From assembly GCF_003260975.1 (NCBI RefSeq), contig NZ_CP030041.1:5893501-5957500 (forward strand): DNA of 64,000 nucleotides, in the 5' to 3' direction. Each line of letters starts with the position of its first letter. Within the stretch, counting starts at the first letter, position 1. This stretch comes from Echinicola strongylocentroti (GTDB lineage: Bacteria; Bacteroidota; Bacteroidia; Cytophagales; Cyclobacteriaceae). Shown here one piece after another: positions 53,219 to 62,689 of the stretch. The notes under the pieces were generated by a model that ran no database searches, was not told the origin of the DNA, and worked only from the letters and a program-made list of their open reading frames with translations. Both the position numbers and the translations under genes were made by a program.

Positions 53219-54178
53219 ATGATTATGAAAACAAAATGGAATGTAAATGTTTTTGCCTTAGCCATTATGGCATTTAGCACGGTCTCTTCATGTATTCAGG
53301 AGGATACTCCTTCGGTGCAGGAAAGTGACGAAGTGGAATTACTAACGACTACCGCAGCATCTTATAAAGGGTGGAACCCCACTTGGGCCAATCTGATCGG
53401 CAATGAGCCAAGGGCAACAACTAATGCGGAGCAGTCTGCATTGAGGGACAAAGTGGCCAATGGGACCATTGATACAAGAGGGACACTGGTAGATGTTCCC
53501 AATACCACTATTGAGACCACAGGAACAGGTAGTCGATCAGTGATGCCGGATAGCGATATGAGATGGCATAATCCGCTTAATTCTAATGCTACTGACCCCA
53601 ATGAGAGTACCCGTTGGTATCAGAAAGATGGGAATACGCAGGTGTTCAGGGTTATTCCAGGAGACCAAAACTGGCAAAATAGTAGAGTGGGGGCTGCCCG
53701 AAGTGAAGCCTTTGCCCCTAATCTAGGTATCCGGCGGGATGATAATAAAGTGATGACATTCTCTGCCCGATACCACGTAGCAGCTCATAACGGAGCTAAA
53801 GATGTCAAGATCTTTCAGTCCAAAGCAACCGCCGCCAATGGGTTTGACCCTGCTTGGGGAGTGGCCCTTCATGTTACCGCTGCTGGTGATATTGATATTA
53901 TTAAAAGAGGTGTTACATGGCCCCAAAATGAAAGGATTTCTACTGGAAAGACGATCGGGCAGAGTTTTAATCTACGGGTAACCGACGATGGGTTCAATTA
54001 TAAGGTCTTCATTGATAATGTAGAAAAAGCTTCCGGTACTTGGGATCGGGCAAACTTGAAGTCTGTATGCCGTTGGGGAGCTTATGTTCAAGGAGGAAGT
54101 GATGGGATTTTGCCTGGAAGCGTCAGCAATCCGGAGATTGTTTACATAAGTGGAGCCAGGGTGACACTTACGAATTAA
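53219..54178 (+). CDS. Surface lipoprotein polysaccharide lyase, probable PL28 ulvan lyase
   Basis: 319 residues with a lipoprotein signal (hydrophobic VFALAIMAFSTV, lipobox SSC at Cys25). The mature part is beta-rich and compatible with a jelly-roll lyase: RWHNPLNSN, TRWYQKDGNTQVFRVIPGDQ, ARYHVAAHNGAKDVKIFQSK, WGVALHVTAAGDIDIIKRG and NLRVTDDGFNYKVFIDNVEK. The last three blocks resemble the sheets of PL7/PL20/PL28 lyases. PL28 (ulvan lyase) is favoured by size and the rhamnosidase/sulfatase neighbours; this is inference, no catalytic residue was proven. The second ATG (53225) is an equally good start. An intrinsic terminator follows. Confidence 0.68.
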   Translation: MIMKTKWNVNVFALAIMAFSTVSSCIQEDTPSVQESDEVELLTTTAASYKGWNPTWANLIGNEPRATTNAEQSALRDKVANGTIDTRGTLVDVPNTTIETTGTGSRSVMPDSDMRWHNPLNSNATDPNESTRWYQKDGNTQVFRVIPGDQNWQNSRVGAARSEAFAPNLGIRRDDNKVMTFSARYHVAAHNGAKDVKIFQSKATAANGFDPAWGVALHVTAAGDIDIIKRGVTWPQNERISTGKTIGQSFNLRVTDDGFNYKVFIDNVEKASGTWDRANLKSVCRWGAYVQGGSDGILPGSVSNPEIVYISGARVTLTN

Positions 54179-54212
54179 CAAGGGATATCAGCAAGCACAA
54201 CACTTGGTTGGT

Positions 54213-54245
54213 AAGCCATCACCTTTGAGGTGATGGCTTTTTGGG
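54213..54245 (+). terminator. Intrinsic terminator after the lyase
   Basis: AAGCCATCACCT and AGGTGATGGCTT form a perfect 12-bp stem with loop TTG, followed by a short T run. Confidence 0.88.
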
Positions 54246-54329
54246 GTTAAACAGGAAAAAGCAATAGGGGATTTCAGGATCACCAATTATAGAAATCTTG
54301 GATCAAGCGGAAAAGCTGGGGGCTTATAG

Positions 54330-54455
54330 AACGCTGAGGACGCAGATGATTAAGATTTGCGCTGATTTTTTTCAAGAATCAATAGGGATAAAAAATTCAA
54401 GGAAGTATGTCCAAAATTATTCCCCCAGAAATATTGCTTGGCCCAAAATCTTCGC
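54330..54455 (-). repeat. Inverted partial copy of the 33418-33720 repeat
   Basis: Its reverse complement carries AGCAATATTTCTGGGGGA, ATAATTTTGGACATACTTCC, AAATCAGCGCAAATC and TCATCTGCGTCCTCAGCGTT, matching 33424-33470 and 33667-33710. Confidence 0.65.
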
Positions 54456-54700
54456 CAAAACCTAGTATGAGGCAGGATAGACCTTCACGTTAAATTGGCT
54501 AATATTGATTTATAATATTTGGTCATGGAATAAAAAGGGAAATGAATGGATCAATGAAAGTGGCTTTTGTTATAGGGTTTTCAAAATCACCTTTCCTATT
54601 TCTGTGTAGCCCTGAGTAATTTATTGATCGAATTATTAAATAATAATGCCATTTTGTATTGACAAAATTCTGCGTTTATTATTAATGGTAATTGGGTTAT

Positions 54701-54737
54701 GGCGTCCATCAGATAGTGTTTGGTGGACGCCTTTTTT
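54701..54737 (+). terminator. Orphan intrinsic terminator
   Basis: GGCGTCCA and TGGACGCC (8-bp stem, 15-base loop) are followed by six Ts. No gene ends in front of it: the last stop is more than 500 bases upstream and has its own terminator, so it may end a small RNA or a long leader. Confidence 0.75.
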
Positions 54738-54895
54738 AGATTTAAACCGGCTTGTGCATACTCTGGTTTAATTATATGAAATAATCGACATATTCCACCA
54801 ATTTCCTATTCTTGGAAGATGTGCTGTTTATAGGTGGTTAGCGCCCTCTTAGGCTTCCGTGATCCAGGTAAGTAACTTAAAAAAAATCCTGTTGT

Positions 54896-57739
54896 ATGAT
54901 GATGATAAGATTTCTACTGTTTTTATTTATTGGCTGCATCCCTTCTCATCTGGTTGCGCAGTCGCTGGAGTTTTCTGCCCTTACTTGTGAGTCACAGGTA
55001 AACCCAATAAGCATAGAAGCTGGCCAACCTTCATTTAGTTGGATGATGAATGCAAGTGGCTTTGATAGGGAACAGACTGCTTATCAGATTTTGGTGGCCT
55101 CAGATAGTGCCTCTCTTTTTGTCGGGAATGGAGATATATGGAATTCTGGAAAGGTTTCGTCTAGCAATTCAGTGGACATATCCTACAAGGGGGACAGCTT
55201 GGTGCCAAAACAAAAATACTGGTGGAAAGTCCGGATATGGGACGAAAGTGGCAAAGTGACCAATTGGTCTATGATCCAGCGTTTCCAGATGGGACTGATG
55301 GGCACTCAAGAGTGGGGAGGTTCCAAATGGATTAGTCTAAGAGAAGACACAAGAACATCCCAATACCGGTTCAGAGGTTATAAAACCGGAGCTATGACAG
55401 CGCCGATACAGGTCACCAGCCATGCTGCTGGGTATTTTAGAAAAGAATTTCAAAATTCAAAGAACATAAAAGACGCACAAGCTTATGTATGTGGCCTTGG
55501 GTATTATGAATTATTTGTCAATGGAGAAAAAACAGGAGACCATGTTTTGGATCCAGCTCCATCCAATTATGACCAGCAAGCCTATTATGTGGTATATGAT
55601 ATTTCTGATAAGTTAAAAAATGGCAAGAATGCTTTTGGAATCATATTAGGGAATGGTTTTTATGGACAAAATATATCTTGGAAGAATGACCCAGAGTCGG
55701 AGAGGGACTTATCCTATGGCACTCCTGCTGTCAGGCTCATGGTTGATATTACTTATGATGATGGGAGTAAGGAGACATTGATCAGTGATGGTAGTTGGAA
55801 AGAATCTACAGGGCCTATAGTTTTTGATAATATTTATGGGGGAGATACCTATGACGCTCGGTACGAGTTAGGTGACTGGTCGCAAGTCGGCTATAATGAT
55901 AGTGAATGGCAACAGACCAAGGAGGTGCGACCAGCAGTAACTAAAATCAGTGCACAGCAAATTCCTCCAATTAAAAAATTAAGATCATTCAAGCCAGAGC
56001 GTGTTTTTAAAGCGAGCAGTGGTGACTGGATAGTCGATTTTGGACAAAATATCGCAGGATGGATACACCTGACAGTGGATGAAAAGGAGGGAACCGTTAT
56101 CGAAAGTATAGCTACTGAGGCATTGACCCAGGATGGAACAGCGATTTTTCCGGGCTCTACAGGAGGAGGTGCCAATGGCATGAAGCAAATGTACCGGTAC
56201 ATTTGCAAGGGAGGAGGCAAGGAAAGTTGGGAGCCGAAATTCAGCTATCATGGCTTCCGTTATGTACAAGTGTCGGGTCTTACCTCGAAGCCAAATGCCG
56301 AGACGATCCAAGCCGTGATGGTCGCAACGGACATAGAGAATAAGGGCTACTTCAGCAGCTCAGATCTGCTGCTTAACAAAATGCACGAGGTAAGTAAATG
56401 GACCATCGAAGGGAATATCCATGGTATACCTGAAGACTGTCCTCATCGAGAGAAATGCGGCTGGCTGGGGGATGCCCATGCATTTTGTGAATATGCGCTC
56501 TATAATTACGAGATGAACAATTTTTATGAAAAATACATGGAGGATATCCGTACCCAAATGCGTCCGGTCAAAGGAGGAAATAAAACTGAGAAGACCTTTC
56601 TGGCGCCTACAATGATCGCACCAGGTAGGCGCACCTCTTCGATTGCCAAGCTGGATTGGGGAGTGGCCACGATGTATCTTCCATGGTATAATTACGTCTA
56701 TTACGGTGATAGTGCCATGGTTAAGGAATATTACGAAGAAATGAAGGTGCTGACCAATTACTACCTTACTTTCAAAGATGAGAATGGAGTGGTACAAAAT
56801 GGAATGGGAGACTGGTGTCCACCACGATGGGACAGGCGACAAAATCCCGATGCCATGGAGTGTCCTCCATTGGTCTCCGCCAACGCCTATTTTTATGATG
56901 TGTTGGGAATAATGGAAAGGTTTGCCAAAATTACCAATGATGATATTTACCGAAGTGAAATAGCAAGGGAGCAGGAGGAAATAAAGAGAGCATTTAATTC
57001 CCAGTTTCTGGAAGCGGTCCCCGGGACAGCTCACAAATGGTACGGCAGTCAAACAGCTACCGTGATGGCCTTGCAGTTTGGGATGGTGCCGGAAAGTGAA
57101 ATTTCTGCCGTTGTAAATGGGCTTGTGCACGACATTACTGTTGGAAAGAACGGGCACCATAGTACAGGCATTCATGGCAACAGGTATATTTATACGGTGC
57201 TGAGCAAGTATGGACATGAGGATTTGGCATATGAAATATTGACCACCCCTACATTTCCAAGTCAGGCCTATATTCTGAACTACGGTTTTACGACCTGGCC
57301 GGAACGACAATTTGAATGGGAAAAAATGGCCGGATTGACCAATTCTCTCAACCATCCCATGCACAGTGGTTTTGCGGCTTACTTCTTTGAATCTTTGGGA
57401 GGCGTAAAATCATCCTATGATGCACCGGGCTATAAGAGATTTGTGGTAAACCCCGTATTTCCAGCTACCCTTACCCGCACAGAAGTGGTGATTCCGACTC
57501 GATACGGTGATATCCGAAACTACTGGAAGAGAGAAGAGGGGGATGTTACAATGTGGTTGACCGTTCCCTTCAATACCAAGGCCTTACTCAAACTGACGGA
57601 AGAAGAATTGGCCACATTTACGATCAATGGCCAAACTGGAGAAGAATTTCTCCAGGAGCACGAGGAAGCATATTCGAGTAATCAGGAATTGGTTCTTGGG
57701 TCTGGCTCCTATAAAGTGGCCTACAAACATATAAAATAG
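54896..57739 (+). CDS. Alpha-L-rhamnosidase, GH78, secreted
   Basis: 947 residues with a signal peptide (MMMIRFLLFLFIGCIPSHLV, cleaved after AQS). Order: Ig-like N-domain (QPSFSWMMNASGFDREQTAYQI), carbohydrate-binding beta domain (GYYELFVNGEKTGDHVLDP), (alpha/alpha)6 barrel and C-terminal beta-sandwich. The catalytic loop is EDCPHREKCGWLGDA: Asp514, Glu519 and Asp526 match the rhamnose-binding/acid residues of GH78. NSLNHPMHSGFAAYFFESLG marks the second conserved region. It removes terminal alpha-L-rhamnose from a polysaccharide or oligosaccharide in the periplasm. First of two rhamnosidase genes. Confidence 0.93.
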   Translation: MMMIRFLLFLFIGCIPSHLVAQSLEFSALTCESQVNPISIEAGQPSFSWMMNASGFDREQTAYQILVASDSASLFVGNGDIWNSGKVSSSNSVDISYKGDSLVPKQKYWWKVRIWDESGKVTNWSMIQRFQMGLMGTQEWGGSKWISLREDTRTSQYRFRGYKTGAMTAPIQVTSHAAGYFRKEFQNSKNIKDAQAYVCGLGYYELFVNGEKTGDHVLDPAPSNYDQQAYYVVYDISDKLKNGKNAFGIILGNGFYGQNISWKNDPESERDLSYGTPAVRLMVDITYDDGSKETLISDGSWKESTGPIVFDNIYGGDTYDARYELGDWSQVGYNDSEWQQTKEVRPAVTKISAQQIPPIKKLRSFKPERVFKASSGDWIVDFGQNIAGWIHLTVDEKEGTVIESIATEALTQDGTAIFPGSTGGGANGMKQMYRYICKGGGKESWEPKFSYHGFRYVQVSGLTSKPNAETIQAVMVATDIENKGYFSSSDLLLNKMHEVSKWTIEGNIHGIPEDCPHREKCGWLGDAHAFCEYALYNYEMNNFYEKYMEDIRTQMRPVKGGNKTEKTFLAPTMIAPGRRTSSIAKLDWGVATMYLPWYNYVYYGDSAMVKEYYEEMKVLTNYYLTFKDENGVVQNGMGDWCPPRWDRRQNPDAMECPPLVSANAYFYDVLGIMERFAKITNDDIYRSEIAREQEEIKRAFNSQFLEAVPGTAHKWYGSQTATVMALQFGMVPESEISAVVNGLVHDITVGKNGHHSTGIHGNRYIYTVLSKYGHEDLAYEILTTPTFPSQAYILNYGFTTWPERQFEWEKMAGLTNSLNHPMHSGFAAYFFESLGGVKSSYDAPGYKRFVVNPVFPATLTRTEVVIPTRYGDIRNYWKREEGDVTMWLTVPFNTKALLKLTEEELATFTINGQTGEEFLQEHEEAYSSNQELVLGSGSYKVAYKHIK

Positions 57740-57941
57740 GGAGATGGGTGCTTGCCTTTTAATTCAACGCGGTTTATGCACCTTATGCAGTTGGCCTTCT
57801 TTACTTATCTGTTCAGAAGGATACAGGATGCATTTACGAAGAAAATACCCTAAACTTGAAAAGCAGTAATTTGGTTTTGAAACATAACCCAGCTGTACCA
57901 TTTGGCTAAATGATAATTTAACCCTTAACCCAGTCTGACCT

Positions 57942-60713
57942 ATGAAAGGAATATCTTTCTACTTTACTATTCTTTATTGTTCCATTGTGTTGATGTTTAA
58001 CCTTGGATGTTCAGAAGCTAAATTGGCCAGTGAACCAGTATCGTTACGTGTTTCAGAAAACTTTACATCACCTTTGGGGTTTTATGATTCCAAGCCGACA
58101 TTTTCGTGGAACCTACCTACTTCTAATAATGGATTACAGCAAACAGCTTATCAAATTGTGGCAGGAAGTGATCCGGACTTGCTACCAGAAAAAGCTGACT
58201 TTTGGAATTCTGAAAAAGTAACCAGCTCCCAGTCTGCCTGGATAAAATACAGTGGAACTGCGTTGGGTTCTCGACAACGGGTGTATTGGCAGGTTAGGTA
58301 TTGGGATCAAGAAGGGCAACCTTCTGAGTGGAGTAAAACAGAGAGTTTTGAATTGGGTTTATTGGACAATTCGGATTGGTCAGCCAAATGGATAGGGTTA
58401 CCGACAGCGGAAGAGGAAGTGACAGGTGAGTATGGAGATATGGTTCATAGGCCCCAATATCTTCGCAAGGACTTTGATATCCCCTCTGATGTGACTCAAG
58501 CGAGGCTATATATTACGGCAAAAGGCGTATTTGATGTACATCTAAATGCCAAGGATATCAGCGATGACGTGATGCCTCCTGGCTGGACGCCTTATGATGA
58601 ACGTATAGAAACCATCACATATGATGTGACCGATTTATTGTCCCAAGGGCCTAACACTATTGGGGTGGAACTCGCCCCCGGGTGGCACTCCGGCAGGTTG
58701 GGGTGGCAAAAATCCAATTGGAGTGAAACGCCATCACCAAAAGTCCTTTGCCAATTGGAAATGATCCACTCAGATGGAAGCAAATCGCTACTGATTACCG
58801 ACCATAGTTGGAAGGCAACCACCGATGGCCCCATAAGAAGGGCGAGTATTTATGATGGGGAGCTTTACGATGCGAGGAAGGAGCTGGAGGGATGGACAAG
58901 TAATGGATATGAGGACAGTGATTGGAGTAAGGTGCTGGTGGAGGACATTGATCCTTTGGTGGATTTACAGCCGAAGAGGCACCACACCGTAAAGCCCAAA
59001 ATACACCTGGAAGCTAAAAAGGTAGAAATGACCGATGGGGAGGCTGTTTTTGATTTGGAGCAAAACATGGTAGGAGTATCCCGGTTACAGGTTCCCATGA
59101 AAAAGGGTGATACACTTAAAGTGCGCTTTTCCGAAATGCTTAGTCCTGATGGGACATTTTATACGGATAATTACCGTAGTGCACTGTCTACCGATTATTA
59201 TATTGCCGATAAGACGGGAGTGATCGATTGGATGCCCAAATTTACCTTTCACGGCTTTCGCTATGTAGCCTTGAGCGGATATGACTTGGGCAAGACCCCC
59301 ACTGAGGATTGGGTGACGGGAGTAGTCCAATACTCTGATTTTGATCAGAACGGGAGCTTTTCATCTTCACACGAAAAACTCAATCAACTGCAAAGTAATA
59401 TCCAATGGGGGCTTAGAGGAAACTTTTTTGATGTCCCTACCGATTGCCCCCAAAGGGACGAACGGTTAGGTTGGACGGGAGATGCCCAGGTTTTTGGCCC
59501 CACTTCCTTGTTCAATGCTGAGGTATATTCCTTTTGGGCGAGTTGGCTCCAAAGCGTCCGTGAGTCCCAATATAAAAATGGCGGTATCCCTTTTGTGGTT
59601 CCTGATGTCCTTCAAAATAACAAGGTGAGCTCTGGCTGGGGAGATGCATGTACGATAATCCCTTGGGAACTGTACCGGTACACTGGAGATAGGGCCATAT
59701 TGGAGGATAATTATGAGATGATGAAAAAGTGGGTACACCATCATAAAGAGAGTACCACTGATTTAATTTCGCACATGAACTCATTTGCCGATTGGCTTCA
59801 GCCATTTCCCGAAACAGGAAATACCCGTGGGGATACTTCACCAAAACTAATCGGCACGGCATTTTTTGGGTATTCAGCCAAGCTGACTGCGCTGACAGCA
59901 GAAGTTCTCGGCAGAGAGCGTGAAGCCAAGGAATATTGGGATTTATATAATGCAGTAGCCACTGCATTTGATCAGCAATTCTTTAATGCTGATGGAGAAG
60001 TGACTGGTGTAGAACCCACACAAACGGCTTATTTGCTTGCCTTGGCCTTTGACCTGATACCTGATAACAAAAGGGCCAAAGCAGGAGAACATTTGGTGGC
60101 AAAAATCAATGAGGCGGACAACCATCTTCGGACAGGCTTTTTGGGTACACCATTATTGGCCAAGGTATTGGATCAGTTGGGACACCCTGAGTTGATGTAC
60201 ACCTTGCTTTTTAAGGAAACATACCCCTCTTGGTTCTATTCTATTAACCAAGGAGCTACCACTATTTGGGAACGATGGAACAGTTACAGCAAAACAGACG
60301 GCTTTAACCCCCAGCGAATGAACAGCCTTAATCATTATGCCTACGGCGCAATAGGGCAGTGGATGTATGAAAGGATTGCGGGGATCGCACCGATAGAGGC
60401 CGGGTATAAGAAGATCCGGATAGCACCATTTCCCCATGAGCCACTTACTACAGCCAAGGCGTCTGTAAATACTACTTATGGAGAGGTGAAAAGTTCGTGG
60501 CAAATAGAAGGAAACCTGTTTGTCCTAAAAACGACGGTTCCTCAAAATACCACCGCCAGCATAGAGTTGCCCACGACAAGTATGGAGACGGTTATGGTGA
60601 ACGATGAACCTGTAAAGAATAACTACACCGTCAGGGGAACAGGAAAAGGTAAAACGTTGAGTTTTGAAGTGGAGCCAGGGACTTATCATATTAAGTGCCA
60701 ATTGGACCGATAG
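57942..60713 (+). CDS. Alpha-L-rhamnosidase, GH78, lipoprotein
   Basis: 923 residues; the lipobox MFNLGC after a hydrophobic stretch predicts a lipid-anchored protein, in contrast to its secreted neighbour. Ig-like N-domain (KPTFSWNLPTSNNGLQQTAY), Bac_rhamnosid beta domain (AKGVFDVHLNAKDISDDVMP) and the GH78 catalytic loop TDCPQRDERLGWTGDAQVF (Asp501, Asp506, Glu507, Asp514). ATTIWERWNSYS and NSLNHYAYGAIGQWMYERI supply the distal conserved Glu/His region. The two GH78 proteins have different catalytic-loop subtypes and probably different linkage or position specificity. The gap between them is 202 bases. Confidence 0.94.
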   Translation: MKGISFYFTILYCSIVLMFNLGCSEAKLASEPVSLRVSENFTSPLGFYDSKPTFSWNLPTSNNGLQQTAYQIVAGSDPDLLPEKADFWNSEKVTSSQSAWIKYSGTALGSRQRVYWQVRYWDQEGQPSEWSKTESFELGLLDNSDWSAKWIGLPTAEEEVTGEYGDMVHRPQYLRKDFDIPSDVTQARLYITAKGVFDVHLNAKDISDDVMPPGWTPYDERIETITYDVTDLLSQGPNTIGVELAPGWHSGRLGWQKSNWSETPSPKVLCQLEMIHSDGSKSLLITDHSWKATTDGPIRRASIYDGELYDARKELEGWTSNGYEDSDWSKVLVEDIDPLVDLQPKRHHTVKPKIHLEAKKVEMTDGEAVFDLEQNMVGVSRLQVPMKKGDTLKVRFSEMLSPDGTFYTDNYRSALSTDYYIADKTGVIDWMPKFTFHGFRYVALSGYDLGKTPTEDWVTGVVQYSDFDQNGSFSSSHEKLNQLQSNIQWGLRGNFFDVPTDCPQRDERLGWTGDAQVFGPTSLFNAEVYSFWASWLQSVRESQYKNGGIPFVVPDVLQNNKVSSGWGDACTIIPWELYRYTGDRAILEDNYEMMKKWVHHHKESTTDLISHMNSFADWLQPFPETGNTRGDTSPKLIGTAFFGYSAKLTALTAEVLGREREAKEYWDLYNAVATAFDQQFFNADGEVTGVEPTQTAYLLALAFDLIPDNKRAKAGEHLVAKINEADNHLRTGFLGTPLLAKVLDQLGHPELMYTLLFKETYPSWFYSINQGATTIWERWNSYSKTDGFNPQRMNSLNHYAYGAIGQWMYERIAGIAPIEAGYKKIRIAPFPHEPLTTAKASVNTTYGEVKSSWQIEGNLFVLKTTVPQNTTASIELPTTSMETVMVNDEPVKNNYTVRGTGKGKTLSFEVEPGTYHIKCQLDR

Positions 60714-60719
60714 GCTTTT

Positions 60720-60912
60720 TAACCCGGATTATGCGTTAGGAATCGTAGTGAGAGCTGAAATTGCAAGAAAATCAGTTAGTTTGGAGGCATTAGCGTAGCA
60801 CCGCTACGGTAATGCCGAAAACTAAAGTGAAACGGCTGATTTTGAAGCAGTTTAAGGTCGCAACACCTGTGCGCCGTGGCGTAGATAGGCTAATGCATAT
60901 TCCGGGTTTAAC
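60720..60912. mobile_element. MITE-like element with terminal inverted repeats
   Basis: About 190 bases. The left end AACCCGGATTATGCGTTAG and right end CTAATGCATATTCCGGGTT are inverted copies with two mismatches in 19. The interior folds into a long stem: AAAATCAG..TTAGTTT..GGCATTAGCGTAGC opposite GCTACGGTAATGCC..AAAACTAA..CTGATTTT. No coding sequence. Fragments of the same ends occur at 2175, 2862, 22455 and 24575. Confidence 0.7.
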
Positions 60913-60971
60913 TGGTTGTTGGTAAATAATTAGTAGAGATAGATTAGTTAATCAAATCAATCATAAACCAA

Positions 60972-62300
60972 ATGAATAAAGTAGAAGCGTTAGGTATATT
61001 GGGACTTGTGCTAGTAATAGCTTGTTTTACATCCTGCAAAGGGGAGAAAACCAACTCGGACATGAAGACATCAGGTCAAAAGAATCCGAATATAGTTTTG
61101 ATACTTTCCGATGATCAAGCTTGGACAGATTATGGATTTATGGGGCATGAGCATATCGAAACGCCAAATATAGATAGGTTGGCAGAAGAGAGCCATACCT
61201 TTACGAGAGGCTATGTCCCTACATCATTATGCTCTCCCTCCTTGGCTTCCTTGATTACGGGGCTTTATCCTCAGCAAAATGGAATATTGGGAAATGATAG
61301 GATATTGCCTACGGATGACCCCTCCAAGAAGAAAGAAGTCCGAGGAGAAAACTTCAAGCCTTTAATCAAGCAATTTGAGAAGTTCGAAACGTTGCCAGAT
61401 CTATTAAAACCTAAAGGTTACCTGTCATTTCAGACAGGCAAATGGTGGATTGGAAATTATAAAAATGGTGGGTTTGACAAGGGCATGACCCATGGTGATA
61501 TATCCCGGGGCGGAAGGCACGGTGATGAAGGCCTGAAAATAGGCAGGAATGGCATGGATCCGGTTTTTAAGTATATTGATGAAGCGGTAGAAAAGAAAAA
61601 GCCGTTTTTTATGTGGTATGCTCCGATGATGCCCCACGGCCCCCACACTCCTCCCGATAGTCTTTACCAAAAATACCTAAAGAAAACACCTTCTAAATAT
61701 GTGGCAAAATACTGGGCCATGTGCGAATGGTTTGATATCACCTGTGGACAGCTAATGGATTATGTAGATAATAAAGGCCTTACCGACAATACCATATTTA
61801 TCTATGTCTGTGATAATGGCTGGGTTCAAAACGAAGACAACGCTAGCTATGATAAGGTATCCAAAAGAGCACCTTATGATTTGGGAATGAGGACTCCGAT
61901 TATGATCAAATGGCAAGGACAAATAAAACCATTAATGGATACTTCATCCATCGTAAGCAGCATCGATATTGTCCCTACTGTCTTAAGTCTTTTGGATTTA
62001 GAAAAAACCGAGAAAATGGAAGGCATTGACTTTTTGGACCAACAAGCCTTGGATAATCGGGAAACAATATACGGTGAAATCTATGACCACGATTTTTATA
62101 GTACCGAGGAAGACCTGTTTTATAATATTGTGTACCAAAAACCGTATAAGCTAATCGTACCCAATAAGAAGAACAAACCAAATGAAAAGATTGAACTTTA
62201 CGATATTTTCCAAGATCCATATGAGGAAAATGAAATAAGTGAAGCCCACCCTCAGCTAGTGGAGACATTGACAAAGAAGGCCATCGAGTTTAGAAACTAA
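60972..62300 (+). CDS. Type I sulfatase, lipoprotein, with non-canonical formylglycine motif
   Basis: 442 residues of the alkaline-phosphatase superfamily; lipobox FTSC at Cys22. VLILSDDQAWTDYGFMGH provides the metal-binding Asp pair, and YVCDNGWVQNEDN supplies later Asp/Asn ligands. The formylglycine site is LCSPSLASLITGLYP: Cys87 and Pro89 are present, but the Arg of C-x-P-x-R is Leu91. KWWIGNYKNGGFDKGMTHG and YDIFQDPYEENEI are further sulfatase landmarks. It is expected to remove sulfate esters from a rhamnose-rich glycan. Activity depends on whether the maturation enzyme accepts the altered motif. Confidence 0.9.
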   Translation: MNKVEALGILGLVLVIACFTSCKGEKTNSDMKTSGQKNPNIVLILSDDQAWTDYGFMGHEHIETPNIDRLAEESHTFTRGYVPTSLCSPSLASLITGLYPQQNGILGNDRILPTDDPSKKKEVRGENFKPLIKQFEKFETLPDLLKPKGYLSFQTGKWWIGNYKNGGFDKGMTHGDISRGGRHGDEGLKIGRNGMDPVFKYIDEAVEKKKPFFMWYAPMMPHGPHTPPDSLYQKYLKKTPSKYVAKYWAMCEWFDITCGQLMDYVDNKGLTDNTIFIYVCDNGWVQNEDNASYDKVSKRAPYDLGMRTPIMIKWQGQIKPLMDTSSIVSSIDIVPTVLSLLDLEKTEKMEGIDFLDQQALDNRETIYGEIYDHDFYSTEEDLFYNIVYQKPYKLIVPNKKNKPNEKIELYDIFQDPYEENEISEAHPQLVETLTKKAIEFRN

Positions 62301-62345
62301 GCACCTACTTATGGGGGCAACTTCAATTAGTTAAGGAAAAAACAT

Positions 62346-62660
62346 ATGATACGGAAAGCATTTAAAATGAAGGTCTATCCTGATCAATTGGAAGAATACA
62401 AGCGCAGGCATAATCCGATCTGGACGGAGCTAAAAGACACATTGAAAAATCATGGGGTTAGCAACTACAGCATCTTTTATGACAAAGAAACCAACTCCTT
62501 GTTTGGGTACGCTGAGGTATCCTCTAATAAGCAGTGGGAGGAAATTGCCAATACACCGATATGCAGGCAATGGTGGGATCATATGAGCGAGCTTATGGAA
62601 ACCAATGCTGACAACAGCCCCGTTTCAATAGATCTTCAGGAGGTCTTTTATATGTCATAG
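62346..62660 (+). CDS. rhaM: L-rhamnose mutarotase
   Basis: 104-residue dimeric alpha/beta-barrel protein. KAFKMKVYPDQLEEYKRRHN includes the catalytic His at the end, FGYAEVSSNKQWEEIA follows the central strand, and CRQWWDHMSELMETN holds the paired Trp. It interconverts the alpha and beta anomers of L-rhamnose so that rhamnose isomerase can use all released sugar. It lies 45 bases after the sulfatase, likely in one transcript, and links the glycosidases to the catabolic aldolase downstream. Confidence 0.93.
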   Translation: MIRKAFKMKVYPDQLEEYKRRHNPIWTELKDTLKNHGVSNYSIFYDKETNSLFGYAEVSSNKQWEEIANTPICRQWWDHMSELMETNADNSPVSIDLQEVFYMS

Positions 62661-62689
62661 CGAACACAGCAACAGTGTAGGTGAGAGAT

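Noticed and set aside
56360..57364. A 334-codon minus-strand frame inside the first GH78 gene
   Set aside because: Antisense to the conserved catalytic region; the encoded sequence shows no domain and an unusual residue composition.
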